A stretch of 64,000 nt of DNA, from contig NZ_JH556657.1 of assembly GCF_000179595.2 (NCBI RefSeq), positions 754,017 through 818,016 on the forward strand, given 5' to 3'. The translations under genes and the position numbers were made by a program. The notes beneath the pieces are model-generated. The model searched no databases and was not told where the DNA came from. It saw nothing but the letters and a program-made list of their open reading frames with translations. Source of the stretch: Acetivibrio cellulolyticus CD2 (GTDB lineage: Bacteria; Bacillota; Clostridia; Acetivibrionales; Acetivibrionaceae). Positions 1 to 9,622 of this stretch are shown here, piece after piece (within the stretch, counting starts at the first letter, position 1; every line of letters begins with the position of its first letter).

Positions 1-1
1 A

Positions 2-463
2 AGAGATGTAAAAATCGGAAGGCTGCAGATATTTAATAATTGGTCGCCTTATATGGTCAACGATAATGAAAACACCGTTTGGGTAGGCCTCGAGTATTTT
101 TGTACCGAGGGTGATAAGATGTGGAATATGGCAAGTGAAGACTTTATTAAGTTTGCAATTGATGAGCTTGCTAAGATCGATGTAATAGAAAAAGATGATG
201 TTATCGATTCTACTCACATCAGGGTCAAGAAAGCATACCCTGCATATTTTGGAACATACAGTGATTTCGATAAAGTCAGAGAATATCTGGACGGTTTTGA
301 AAACCTCTACTGTTTGGGCCGAAATGGTCAGCACCGTTATAATAATATGGATCATTCCATGCTTACAGCTATCGAAGCTGTCAACCTGATTAAAAATAAT
401 AATCCTGATAAATCCGCTGTTTGGAATGTAAACACTGAGGAGGAATATCATGAGTCAAAATAG
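2..463 (+). CDS. FAD-dependent oxidoreductase, C-terminal part
   Basis: The frame is open from the left edge of the window, and the residues before the first Met at 53 read as continuous protein, so the true start lies outside. The visible part is about 153 residues. It resembles the C-terminal third of amine-oxidase or protoporphyrinogen-oxidase-like flavoproteins: the stretch GRNGQHRYNNMDHSMLTA looks like the terminal FAD-contacting segment (Gly-Arg-Asn-Gly, later Asp-His-Ser). Such enzymes often act on sugar nucleotides or polyprenyl substrates in envelope synthesis. The stop overlaps the next gene, a membrane glycosyltransferase, by 14 bases, which suggests translational coupling and a shared envelope role. 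The family is inferred from a C-terminal fragment only. Confidence 0.55.
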   Translation, partial: RDVKIGRLQIFNNWSPYMVNDNENTVWVGLEYFCTEGDKMWNMASEDFIKFAIDELAKIDVIEKDDVIDSTHIRVKKAYPAYFGTYSDFDKVREYLDGFENLYCLGRNGQHRYNNMDHSMLTAIEAVNLIKNNNPDKSAVWNVNTEEEYHESK

Positions 464-1995
464 TAAATGGTATTCGTCTGTGCAGCTGTCTAAACATCCA
501 TTTATAGCACTTGGACTATTGTGTCTTTTACTCAACTTTTTGTTTACATTGAATGCGGAGAAATTCATTCAAGGCTTGAACTTAGGTTTAAAACCCATAC
601 CTGCAATGTTTTTAGTCGGACTTTTTATTATTTTAAGTACAGCAATATTTTTAAAAGTGAAAGGTAAGCTAACTACAAGAAACATTATAATTTTATTAGG
701 CATCACATCTTTGTTGCTGCGTGTTATGTACATAATGTATACTCCTTACTATACAAGACAGCATGATTCTGACGGAATAGATAGTTCTGTGGGGCATATA
801 GCGTATATACAGCATTTTTTTAATAACAACTTTATGCTGCCGGATTTTGATCCTAGAACTAAAACGCAATTTTATCATCCACCGCTTCATCATTTTATTT
901 CTGCCCTTTGGTTAAAGTTTAATAGCGTTTTGGGAATGGAGTATGTCCAGGCAGTAGAAAACATTCAAGTTTTAACTTTATTTTACACAGGGTGTATAAA
1001 CATACTATGCTATAAAATTTTCAAAGAGTTTTCATTAGAGAAATTGGGGTTGATTATACCTTTTTCTATAGTTTGCTTTCACCCTACATTGATTATTTTA
1101 TCAGGCAGTATAAATAACGACGTATTATGCCTTACATTAATGGTGGCTGCAATACTTTTTACTATCAGATGGTATAAAAATCCTACAACCCTAACAATAA
1201 TAAAAATAGCGGTTTCCCTAGGGCTATCAATGATGGCAAAATCCTCCGGATTTTTAATAGCTCCTGCTATTGCTGTTGTGTTCTTTTTTAAATTGTGGCA
1301 AAAAAGAGATATGTTTTTTAAGTTGATTGGTCAATTCGCAACTTTTGGTGTTATATGTATTCCTCTTGGTTTGTGGTGGTCGGTTTACAATTTTGTAAAA
1401 TATAAAATGCCTTTTAATGCAATTCTACGTTTAGACATCTCACCTCAATATTTAGGTGACTGTTCGGTTATAACCAGGTTATTTGAGTTCAATCCTATTA
1501 AATTTGAAAATATTTATACTGGTTTTGGAAATCCATATAGAGATTCTAATATATTTATTGCTTTATTAAAGACCTCTGTGTTTGGGGAATTCAATTTGGG
1601 TAAAAAATTATATCAGTCTGTTATTTTCAAATATGCTATTCTACGTCAATATATTATTAGTATTAATTTCACTTATTTGCATTGTAATTACCATATTAAA
1701 AAAGTCAAATAAGCTTGATGCTCCATTAAAAGCATTTTTGAGTTTACTTTATGTTGTAACCATGGGATTATATATTAAGTTTTGCTTTGATTTTCCTCAT
1801 GTATGTACACAAGATTACAGGTATATAGCTGCTACTTTTATTATTGGAGCACTTTCAATAGGTTTCTTTCTAAGCACTTTTCAAGATTCCAAGGCAAGAT
1901 TTTCGAAGGTACTTGCAGCCTTTACTGTGTCCATTACATTTTGCTTTTGTGTACTTAGCATTTTGGTCTATACAATATTGGGATTACAAGTTTAA
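450..1995 (+). pseudogene. GT39-like membrane glycosyltransferase, frameshifted
   Basis: The start ATG at 450 follows a strong GAGGAGG site. The first frame runs to 1712 and the protein then continues one frame over, to a stop at 1995. Removing one A from the six-A run at 1602-1607 joins both parts into about 514 residues, a normal length for polytopic GT-C (GT39/PMT-like) transferases. The N-terminal part has an acidic first loop (HDSDGID) and an FYHPPLHHF motif typical of these polyprenyl-phosphate-sugar-dependent enzymes, followed by many hydrophobic helices. The last helices lie in the shifted frame. As written, the gene makes a protein of 420 residues with an aberrant tail. It could be a true mutation, slippage-controlled expression or a sequencing error. 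Confidence 0.65.
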
Positions 1996-2050
1996 GCACA
2001 GAATGGAATTTCCTAAATTCCTTATATAAGTGCCAACTCTTAAAATTAAA

Positions 2051-2093
2051 AAACTGCGATGAGGTCCTGCAAGTGCAAACCTTATCGCAGTTT
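2051..2093. terminator. Bidirectional terminator
   Basis: A 15-base stem pairs AAACTGCGATGAGGT with ACCTTATCGCAGTTT (one mismatch). It is flanked by A-runs on the left and T-rich sequence on the right and lies between two convergent genes, so it can serve both. Confidence 0.8.
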
Positions 2094-2130
2094 CTTTATT
2101 TTAGACACTGGTGCAATATACTGAATTATC

Positions 2131-3156
2131 TCAATTTTGATTAAGGCTCGTTACATTCTTGATTACTATAGTCTTTGTTCCGTCAGCATTACTGATTATC
2201 TCAAATTTATCTCTATCACCATAAAGGTCATAATCTATTAATACCTCAATATTATCATTAGTCTTAAGCCTTATCTTGCTTAGTTTTTTATCAACCCATT
2301 CCCGGTCTACTTCAAATTTCTCGTGAGTTAACCCCTTTTCCTTTAAATTATTAATGTACTCGTCCCGAAGTTCTTCTTTGCTTCCAAATACCTTGTTTGA
2401 AAAGGACTCTATGTCTATTTCATCTTCCTGATGGATTGCATCATTTACAAAGTTCCTTACTTCCTCCGCAAAGGGTTCTCCTTCCTTTGCCTTACTGCGA
2501 ACCCAATTTTCAGTTTCTGTCTTCAAAATTTTTGTACATGTTTTGCTATCTAAAATTAATTCAGCGCCAAGAAAGGTCTGAAGAAAAAACTGTGCAACAG
2601 GCTCATCTGCATCTTTACCTATTTGATTATCGAGAATAACAAGTTCATGTTCACTGTAAACCGCAGGTGACAAAACAAACGCACATTTCTGTATTCTTTG
2701 ATTCACGCCTGGCAAGCTTATATCCTGTTTTTTGATACTTATCTTAAACTTGCTTTCCACCATTTCAATGTCATGTATAAACGACACTGTGTAATCCATC
2801 TTCAAAATAGCAACTGCCGGAACATTATCATTTTCGTAAAGACATACTACTAAATCAGTTGAGGAAATACTGCTGTTCGTTTTCATTGCTCTGAAAAGCT
2901 GCCTTGCAATATCCTTTGAGCCTTCAAGGAAATACTCGTTGTCTGATGAAATCCTAAAACATACTTCCTTTACTACATTAAGCCCATCCTTAAAATTACC
3001 TTTTCTTGCATTGTCATCACTAATAGATTTTGAAATATGCTTCTCGAAAAATAGCTGAAGGTCTTCGTTTACATCCAATTCAAACTCATTTAGTATAGGT
3101 TCATTTGAATCCTTATCAAGCACATGAATAATCGCCTTTTTTATCTCAATAGCCAA
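2131..3156 (-). CDS. Nucleoid-associated protein, NdpA/YejK family
   Basis: A 341-residue protein starting with TTG, seven bases after an AGGAGGG site. Its length and layout match the 37-kDa nucleoid-associated family (PF04245): an N-terminal alpha/beta part, a central segment with FVLSPAVYSEHELVILDNQ, and a C-terminal part rich in charged residues. Members bind the nucleoid, but their exact role is unclear. It is transcribed alone, with terminators on both sides, downstream of the Clp ATPase. No signal peptide or membrane segment is visible. Family assignment is from overall sequence pattern, not from a catalytic motif. Confidence 0.75.
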   Translation of the reverse strand: MAIEIKKAIIHVLDKDSNEPILNEFELDVNEDLQLFFEKHISKSISDDNARKGNFKDGLNVVKEVCFRISSDNEYFLEGSKDIARQLFRAMKTNSSISSTDLVVCLYENDNVPAVAILKMDYTVSFIHDIEMVESKFKISIKKQDISLPGVNQRIQKCAFVLSPAVYSEHELVILDNQIGKDADEPVAQFFLQTFLGAELILDSKTCTKILKTETENWVRSKAKEGEPFAEEVRNFVNDAIHQEDEIDIESFSNKVFGSKEELRDEYINNLKEKGLTHEKFEVDREWVDKKLSKIRLKTNDNIEVLIDYDLYGDRDKFEIISNADGTKTIVIKNVTSLNQN

Positions 3157-3181
3157 GTGTTGACCCTCCTAAAACTCACAA

Positions 3182-3206
3182 AAACGGGGAAATATCTTCC
3201 CCGTTT
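3182..3206 (-). terminator. Terminator of the Clp ATPase gene
   Basis: A perfect AACGGGGAA/TTCCCCGTT stem, with a T-run following it on the minus strand, sits between the Clp gene and the ndpA-like gene. It should end the Clp transcript. Confidence 0.75.
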
Positions 3207-3295
3207 CTAATTTCTTTTTATTTAATTATTATACTACACTATAACAATTGCGTGGTCAATTATAGTTTCATAAAAGTATTTTTATCTTTGACTCA

Positions 3296-5632
3296 CTACT
3301 TAAATATCAGCCCTTCACTGCCTGCATCAATGAAGATATTGCTTCCTTCCTTATATTCACCTCTGAGGTAACGATCTGTCAGCTCATCTTCAATATATTT
3401 CTGTATTGTTCTTCTGAGAGGTCTTGCCCCGTATTTTTGGTCATAACCGATTTTTAAGATATATTCTGTAACAGCATCGCTTATCTCTATCTTTATGCCC
3501 TTTGGCTCAACTTCTTGAATTACTTCCTTAAGCATAAGGTCTACAATCTGTTTTAATTCATCCCTGCTCAGTTCATTAAACACGATTATTTCATCCAAGC
3601 GGTTTAAAAACTCAGGTCTGAATATTTCCTTCAATACTTCTTTAACCTTATTCTCAAGCGCGATATAATTATCATTTGCAAACCCTATACCATGTGCCTT
3701 AAGACTGGTACCGGCATTTGAAGTCATTATTATTACCGTGTTTTCAAAACTTACGGTCCTTCCATGACTGTCAGTTACCCTTCCATCCTCAAGTATCTGC
3801 AATAGCATGTTAAACACATCAGGATGGGCCTTTTCAATCTCATCCAGAAGAATAACAGAATAAGGTTTTCGCCTTACTTTCTCAGTTAACTGTCCGCCAT
3901 CGTCATAGCCTATATATCCCGGAGGTGATCCAATCATCTTGGACACAGTATGCTTCTCCATATATTCAGACATATCAAGCCTTATAAGTGCATCTTCACT
4001 TTCGAACAGTTCAACGGCAAGGGCTCTGACCAATTCGGTTTTCCCAACTCCTGTCGGCCCAACAAAGATAAAGGAAGTCGGCCTCTTTTTCTTTTTAAAG
4101 TCTGCCCTATTACGTCTTATAGCCTTGGAAACACTTATAACCGCCTGTTTCTGTCCAACAACTCTCTTATGAAGCCTTTCTTCAAGGTTTAGTAATTTTT
4201 TTGCCTCAAGCTCGGTAAGCTTTTGAACAGGAATCTTAGTCCACGCTTCAATTACCTGCGCTACATCATCAACGGTTATTTCCATGGACTTATTCCTGGC
4301 CTCTATTTCACTTATCTGCTCACTAAGCTTACACTCTCTAACCTTAAGATCTGCAGCCTTCTGATATTCTTCAATAGAGTCTGCAGAAATTGCACTTTCC
4401 TTTTCTTCCTGCACCTTCTTAAGCTCTTCCTTAAGGGCATCAAACTCTACAAGATCCACGTTATTGATATTGGCCCTGGAACCTGCTTCATCAAGCACAT
4501 CTATTGCCTTATCAGGCAAAAACCTGTCTGTTATATACCTTTCAGCCATTATTACAGATGTTCTGATTACCTCATCGGATATTTTAACCCTGTGATAGCT
4601 TTCATAATAGTCTTTAATACCTTTTAGTATTTCAATAGACTCTTCAATTGAAGGCTCATCAACCATAACCGGCTGGAATCTTCTCTCAAGCGCCGAATCC
4701 TTTTCAATGTGCTTGCGATATTCGTTTAGTGTAGTTGCACCAATAACCTGTATTTCACCTTTTGCAAGTGCAGGCTTTAAAATATTACCAGCATTCATGG
4801 CACCTTCTGCTTCGCCGGCACCCATTATATTATGCAGTTCATCTATTACCAGAATTATATTGCCAAGAGTTTTAGTCTCTTCAATTATGCCTTTCATACG
4901 GCTTTCAAACTGTCCTCTAAACTGTGTTCCAGCCACTATACTGGTTAAATCCAGGAGGTATACTTCAGTATTAAAAAGCTTTGCCGGAACCTGTTTTTCG
5001 GAAATCCTCACTGCCAGCCCTTCAGCTATCGCCGTCTTACCTACGCCAGGCTCACCTATCAGAACAGGATTGTTCTTATTTCTTCGGTTTAAAACCTGAA
5101 TTACCCTGTCTATTTCCTTCTGTCTGCCAATAACCCTGTCAATTTTACCATCTTTAGCCTTTTCGGTAAGGTTTGAGCCATAAGAATCCAGGTACTTTTT
5201 CTTCTTTAACTGTTTTTTCTCCTGAGTCTTGGTTCTTGTATTATTTTTGCTGTCCTTATCTTCCTTTGTACCACCATCTTCCTGCGATTCTTTTGTTTCA
5301 TCGACTTTATTGGAATTTGGCTCATTGCTCTTAAACAATGTTTTATTAAAAAGATTCAGGAAAGGGTTCTGATTATTAGCTGGCCCTGGTTCTGAAACTG
5401 CACCGTTCAAATTATTGATATCTATATCCTCAAAAAGACTTCCCATTTGCTTGTTCAGATCTTCCATTTCCTCATCAGATATACCTGTCTGCTCAATAAT
5501 CTGGTTTATTGGCTGTATACCTTGTTTTCTGGCACAAGAGAAACACAAACCTTCCTGGGTTTGCTTGCCATCTGTAATTTTTGTTATAAATACCACTGCT
5601 ATATTCTCTTTACACATAGAACACATCATCAT
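3296..5632 (-). CDS. clpE: ClpE-like ATP-dependent protease ATPase subunit
   Basis: About 778 residues. The ATG at 5632 is preferred because GGAG lies nine bases before it; upstream in-frame starts overlap that site. The N-terminus is a short zinc finger (C4-x2-C7 and C30-x2-C33) as in ClpE, not the double Clp-N repeat of ClpC. A long polar linker follows. AAA-1 has GEPGVGKT near residue 195 and a DELHN Walker B; AAA-2 has GPTGVGKT near 520, and GYDDGG and the sensor motifs are intact. A helical middle domain separates the two. ClpE unfolds damaged proteins for ClpP under heat or disulfide stress. No ClpP gene is in the window. No clear CtsR or CIRCE operator was seen upstream. Confidence 0.8.
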   Translation of the reverse strand: MMMCSMCKENIAVVFITKITDGKQTQEGLCFSCARKQGIQPINQIIEQTGISDEEMEDLNKQMGSLFEDIDINNLNGAVSEPGPANNQNPFLNLFNKTLFKSNEPNSNKVDETKESQEDGGTKEDKDSKNNTRTKTQEKKQLKKKKYLDSYGSNLTEKAKDGKIDRVIGRQKEIDRVIQVLNRRNKNNPVLIGEPGVGKTAIAEGLAVRISEKQVPAKLFNTEVYLLDLTSIVAGTQFRGQFESRMKGIIEETKTLGNIILVIDELHNIMGAGEAEGAMNAGNILKPALAKGEIQVIGATTLNEYRKHIEKDSALERRFQPVMVDEPSIEESIEILKGIKDYYESYHRVKISDEVIRTSVIMAERYITDRFLPDKAIDVLDEAGSRANINNVDLVEFDALKEELKKVQEEKESAISADSIEEYQKAADLKVRECKLSEQISEIEARNKSMEITVDDVAQVIEAWTKIPVQKLTELEAKKLLNLEERLHKRVVGQKQAVISVSKAIRRNRADFKKKKRPTSFIFVGPTGVGKTELVRALAVELFESEDALIRLDMSEYMEKHTVSKMIGSPPGYIGYDDGGQLTEKVRRKPYSVILLDEIEKAHPDVFNMLLQILEDGRVTDSHGRTVSFENTVIIMTSNAGTSLKAHGIGFANDNYIALENKVKEVLKEIFRPEFLNRLDEIIVFNELSRDELKQIVDLMLKEVIQEVEPKGIKIEISDAVTEYILKIGYDQKYGARPLRRTIQKYIEDELTDRYLRGEYKEGSNIFIDAGSEGLIFK

Positions 5633-5978
5633 TTTCGTCATCTCCAATCACAAGAGCGCCAGTAGATCCAAATACATTCATTATTAACGTATGCTGATAA
5701 CCTTTGTATTATTTCAGCATAAAATAATCTATGACAAACTCAAATCTCTAAATATATTTATATAAAGTATACCACACTAATTTTTTACGGTCTAACCACA
5801 AAACCTTATCTCACCATTATTGATTGGATAACTAACTTAATTTAGCTCTAAGTTAAGATAAATACCTGTGCCTTAATCCAAATCGCTTAACTTTACTTAG
5901 AAGTAAAATATAAAGTATTTTTTAGGTATTGTACAATATATACCTCAAAATATAAATAATGTCAATATCAGGCTTTTA
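5633..5978. other. AT-rich intergenic region
   Basis: About 345 bases between the uvrA stop and the Clp ATPase start. It should contain the Clp promoter and the end of the uvrA transcript. No convincing terminator hairpin, operator or small gene was recognised. Confidence 0.5.
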
Positions 5979-8822
5979 TTAATTCTTCAGAATTTTTTCG
6001 AGGAACTGTCCGGTATAGGATTCTTTAACCTTTATAACCTCTTCCGGAGTTCCCTGAGCAACTATATTTCCACCCATATTTCCCCCATCAGGACCCAAGT
6101 CAATAATATAGTCCGAAACTTTTATAACATCCAGGTTATGCTCAATAACCAAAACGGTATTTCCAGCATCAACAAGTCTTTGAAGGATATCAATAAGTCT
6201 GTGCACATCGGCAACATGGAGCCCTGTAGTTGGTTCATCCAAAATATACATAGTCTTGCCCGTACTCCTCTTTGAAAGCTCGGTAGCAAGTTTGACCCTT
6301 TGTGCTTCGCCTCCCGATAAGGTTGTTGAAGGTTGTCCGACTTTGATATAGCCAAGTCCAACATCATTTAAAGTTTCAATCTTTTTGTGTATTTTCGGTA
6401 TATTCTTAAAAAACTCCACAGCATCTTCAACTGTCATATCAAGGACTTCTGAAATATTCTTGCCTTTATACCGAACTTCTAACGTTTCCCTATTGTACCT
6501 CTTGCCCTTACATACTTCACAGGGAACATAAACATCAGGTAAAAAGTGCATTTCGATCTTATTAATTCCATCGCCGTTGCAGGCCTCACATCGTCCGCCT
6601 TTTACATTAAAACTAAACCTGGAAGACTTATAGCCTCTCGTTTTAGCTTCCGTCGTTCCTGCAAAAACTTCTCTTATCAAATCAAATACTCCTGTATAGG
6701 TTGCCGGGTTTGACCTTGGTGTACGTCCTATAGGTGACTGGTCAATATCAATTACCTTGTCCAGGTGCTCCAAACCATTTATACATTTATGTTCACCCGG
6801 ATGTTGTTTTGCACCGTTCAATTCATTTGCAAGCTTTTTATACAGTATTTCATTTACCAAACTACTTTTCCCTGACCCGGAAACGCCTGTAACAGATGTA
6901 AAAACTCCAAGAGGTATTTTTACGTCTATGTTTTTCAAATTATTCTCCCTGGCACCAACTACTTCCAGCCATTTTCCGTTCGGTTTGCGGCGCTGCTTCG
7001 GTATTTCTACCTTCTTTGTTCCACTTAAGTATTGCCCTGTTATAGAATTGGGATTGCTTTTAATCTCTTCTACAGTTCCCTTTGCAATAATCTCGCCGCC
7101 ATGCACTCCTGCACCCGGACCTAAATCTATAATATAGTCTGAAGCATACATTGTATCTTCATCATGTTCAACCACTATAAGTGTATTCCCTAGGTCCCTC
7201 AATCTTCTTAAGGTTTTAAGAAGCCTTTCGTTGTCTTTCTGATGAAGCCCGATACTCGGTTCATCAAGAATATATAAAACCCCCATAAGCCCTGAGCCTA
7301 TTTGTGTAGCAAGTCTAATTCTTTGAGCTTCGCCACCCGAAAGTGTCCCTGCTGCCCTTGATAATGTCAGATACCCAAGACCCACATCAACCAAAAATCC
7401 CAGTCTTTCTTTAATTTCTTTGAGTATCTGGTGAGCTATAAGCCTCTCACGTTCAGAAAGTTTCAGGTTGTCAAAGAAGCTCTTTGTTTCCCCAATTGAA
7501 ACGGAGCATATCTCGTGGATATTCCGGTTGCCTACCGTAACAGCCATAGATTCTTTTTTCAGCCTTGCCCCCTTGCACTCAGGGCAAATATCATTACTCA
7601 TATACTCTTCATAATATTGCTTCATGCTTTCCGACTGAGTTTCTTTATATCGCCTCTCCATACTGTTTATAACACCTTCAAAAGCTGCCATAAAAGAACC
7701 TTTTCCGTACTCTCTCTCATAGTCTACCTTGATTTTTTCACCTTTGTTACCGTAAAGAATGATGTCCACAATATTCGGTGGAAGTTCCTCCACTGGTGTA
7801 TCTACACTAAATTTATAGTGGCGGGCAAGAGCGTTTATATACATTCTGGCATAACCATCGCCACTTGCTATATTCCATCCATTAGTATTTATAGCTCCTT
7901 CAGCCAATGATTTGCTTTTGTTTGGAAGCACAAGATCAGGATCAATTTTGAGCAAAGCTCCAAGCCCACTACAAGTAGGACATGCACCAAATGGATTGTT
8001 GAACGAGAACATCCTTGGTGTAAGGTCCTCCATACTTATACCACAATCACTGCAAGCAAAATTCTGACTGAATAAAAACTCTTCCTTGCCTACTACATCT
8101 ACAACAAGCAATCCATTGCTTAGCTTAAGAACTGTTTCCAAAGAGTCTGTGAGCCTCTTTCTCATATCAGGTCTTACTACAAGCCTGTCAACGACAATTT
8201 CGATACTATGTTTTTTGTTCTTGTCCAGATTTATCTCATCGCTAACCTCATAAATTTCTCCATCGACTCTAATTCTAACATATCCACCTTTTTTTATATC
8301 CTCAATCAGCTTGTGATATTCGCCCTTTCTTCCTCTTACAACAGGGGCTAGAAGCTGTATCTTTGTACCTTCCTCCATGTCCATTATGTTGTCTGCCATC
8401 TGATCTACCGTCTGTTGGGATATCTCTTTCCCGCAGATATGACAGTGAGGCACACCTATTCTTGCGTACAAAAGTCTGAGATAGTCATATATTTCAGTAA
8501 CAGTTCCAACAGTGGAACGCGGGTTTCTACTGGTTGTCTTCTGGTCAATGGATATTGAAGGAGACAAACCATCTATATAATCAACATCAGGCTTTTCCAT
8601 CTGCCCTAGAAACATCCTGGCATATGAAGACAGTGACTCCATATAACGTCTTTGACCTTCAGCATAAATAGTATCAAACGCAAGAGAAGACTTACCAGAA
8701 CCACTAAGTCCTGTAATAACTACAAATTGATCTCTTGGTATCTCAATATCAATATTTTTTAAATTGTGCTCCCTGGCACCTTTTATAAAAATTTTATCTC
8801 TCATCATAAAAAACACACTCAT
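5979..8822 (-). CDS. uvrA: UvrABC excinuclease subunit A
   Basis: A 947-residue protein of normal UvrA length. UvrA is the damage-sensing ABC ATPase dimer that loads UvrB on distorted DNA. Two ATPase modules are visible: GLSGSGKSS near residue 38 with signature [12 protein letters not shown], and GVSGSGKSS near 640 with [12 protein letters not shown]. Zinc-binding cysteine pairs are present (CHICG, CSDCG/CPTCSG, CEACNG/CEVCKG). The start is uncertain: the ATG at 8822 has only a weak site; an in-frame GTG two codons on and an ATG-ATG pair five to six codons on are alternatives. It is separated from uvrB by a 91-residue gene and has its own promoter with a LexA-type box, unlike the usual uvrB-uvrA operon. 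Confidence 0.95.
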   Translation of the reverse strand: MSVFFMMRDKIFIKGAREHNLKNIDIEIPRDQFVVITGLSGSGKSSLAFDTIYAEGQRRYMESLSSYARMFLGQMEKPDVDYIDGLSPSISIDQKTTSRNPRSTVGTVTEIYDYLRLLYARIGVPHCHICGKEISQQTVDQMADNIMDMEEGTKIQLLAPVVRGRKGEYHKLIEDIKKGGYVRIRVDGEIYEVSDEINLDKNKKHSIEIVVDRLVVRPDMRKRLTDSLETVLKLSNGLLVVDVVGKEEFLFSQNFACSDCGISMEDLTPRMFSFNNPFGACPTCSGLGALLKIDPDLVLPNKSKSLAEGAINTNGWNIASGDGYARMYINALARHYKFSVDTPVEELPPNIVDIILYGNKGEKIKVDYEREYGKGSFMAAFEGVINSMERRYKETQSESMKQYYEEYMSNDICPECKGARLKKESMAVTVGNRNIHEICSVSIGETKSFFDNLKLSERERLIAHQILKEIKERLGFLVDVGLGYLTLSRAAGTLSGGEAQRIRLATQIGSGLMGVLYILDEPSIGLHQKDNERLLKTLRRLRDLGNTLIVVEHDEDTMYASDYIIDLGPGAGVHGGEIIAKGTVEEIKSNPNSITGQYLSGTKKVEIPKQRRKPNGKWLEVVGARENNLKNIDVKIPLGVFTSVTGVSGSGKSSLVNEILYKKLANELNGAKQHPGEHKCINGLEHLDKVIDIDQSPIGRTPRSNPATYTGVFDLIREVFAGTTEAKTRGYKSSRFSFNVKGGRCEACNGDGINKIEMHFLPDVYVPCEVCKGKRYNRETLEVRYKGKNISEVLDMTVEDAVEFFKNIPKIHKKIETLNDVGLGYIKVGQPSTTLSGGEAQRVKLATELSKRSTGKTMYILDEPTTGLHVADVHRLIDILQRLVDAGNTVLVIEHNLDVIKVSDYIIDLGPDGGNMGGNIVAQGTPEEVIKVKESYTGQFLEKILKN

Positions 8823-8849
8823 TTCCAGTTAACATTAAAATCGATATAT

Positions 8850-8877
8850 ATTATATCAAATATAAAGAAAAAAGCAA
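8850..8877 (-). promoter_or_regulatory. uvrA promoter
   Basis: On the minus strand, a -35 TTGCTT is followed by 16 bases and a perfect -10 TATAAT. The -10 lies about 30 bases before the uvrA start. Confidence 0.65.
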
Positions 8878-8888
8878 ACATCAGTTCG
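8875..8888 (-). promoter_or_regulatory. LexA (SOS) box at uvrA
   Basis: Minus-strand CGAACTGATGTTTG matches the Gram-positive LexA/DinR consensus CGAACRNRYGTTYG at all defined positions except one. It overlaps the -35 element of the uvrA promoter, where a repressor would block RNA polymerase. Confidence 0.75.
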
Positions 8889-8920
8889 CCAGTATTTTGT
8901 CTTTATAAGTTCGAAAACAA

Positions 8921-8960
8921 ATAAACCAGTGCTCGCACAAGGCTCACACCGGTTCATTTA
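8921..8960 (-). terminator. Likely terminator after the 91-residue gene
   Basis: An imperfect stem pairs AACCAGTG with CACCGGTT, followed on the minus strand by a T-rich stretch. It lies directly downstream of the small gene ending at 8990. Confidence 0.45.
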
Positions 8961-8989
8961 TCTTAATATTTATTTATATTATATACCAA

Positions 8990-9265
8990 TTAATTATTTT
9001 CAAACTGGAGCTTCACTCCTAAAGTATCTACCAGGCTCTTTACTGAATCAAAATGAATTTCTTCTCCATTATTATTGGTTGCATAAAATTTAAGGGCACG
9101 CTGACTCCTGCCAAAGTCTATGTATTCAAGTGTAACAGTGTATGGCGAAATACTTACAACTGTCTTTCTCAAAACACCTTTGTCATGTTCCATCATTTCC
9201 TTTACCACAGACCCATCAACCCTTTTCAATGCACTAACAAGGTCCTTAAAATTAATATCTTTCAT
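8990..9265 (-). CDS. Conserved hypothetical protein, 91 residues
   Basis: The ATG at 9265 is chosen because AAAGGAGGGG lies just upstream at ideal spacing; the longer frame to 9319 has no such support. The product is small, soluble and mixed in charge, with no Cys, no signal peptide and no membrane helix. It starts MKDINFKDLVSALKRVDGSV and has a predicted beta-rich middle (TVTLEYIDFG). I do not recognise the family. It lies between uvrB and uvrA on the same strand, with hairpins on both sides, so it appears to be transcribed alone. A link to DNA repair is only positional. Confidence 0.7.
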   Translation of the reverse strand: MKDINFKDLVSALKRVDGSVVKEMMEHDKGVLRKTVVSISPYTVTLEYIDFGRSQRALKFYATNNNGEEIHFDSVKSLVDTLGVKLQFENN

Positions 9266-9548
9266 AACTTGCCCCTCCTTTAATTTTTTACAAAATGACA
9301 TAGGTAAACAAACATACATACATGGAATAATAGGGGATTTAAGAATTATTGTCTTGAGTAAAAAAGATTTAAATGAATTTGGTAATTAACTGCAAACACT
9401 AAGAAGGGAATTTTTAGCTTGTAGTAATATTTTATCATAAAATCTTAATAAAATAAAGATATTTTTTCAGAATTTTTTCCATTTTTATTATTATGCTGTG
9501 AATCTGCCTCTACCAAGGCACCTTCAATTTCTCCTTTAATAACAGCAA

Positions 9549-9591
9549 AAGGGCGCAGCTCCTACTTTATAGTAGTTAAAACTGCTCCCTT
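9549..9591 (-). terminator. Terminator of uvrB
   Basis: An outer stem AAGGGCGCAG/CTGCTCCCTT (one mismatch) encloses an inner CTACT/AGTAG hairpin. It lies 32 bases past the uvrB stop. The T-tract on the minus strand is short. Confidence 0.55.
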
Positions 9592-9622
9592 AAAACATCA
9601 CTTCATGCCACAATACACTTAC

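Noticed and set aside
3939-4192. Plus-strand frames opposite the Clp ATPase gene, and similar shadows opposite uvrA, uvrB and gyrase-like genes
   Set aside because: Antisense to strongly conserved coding DNA, with no start signals.
5633-5978. CtsR operator before the Clp ATPase gene
   Set aside because: Only a partial TTTGAC-like word is present; no paired heptads.
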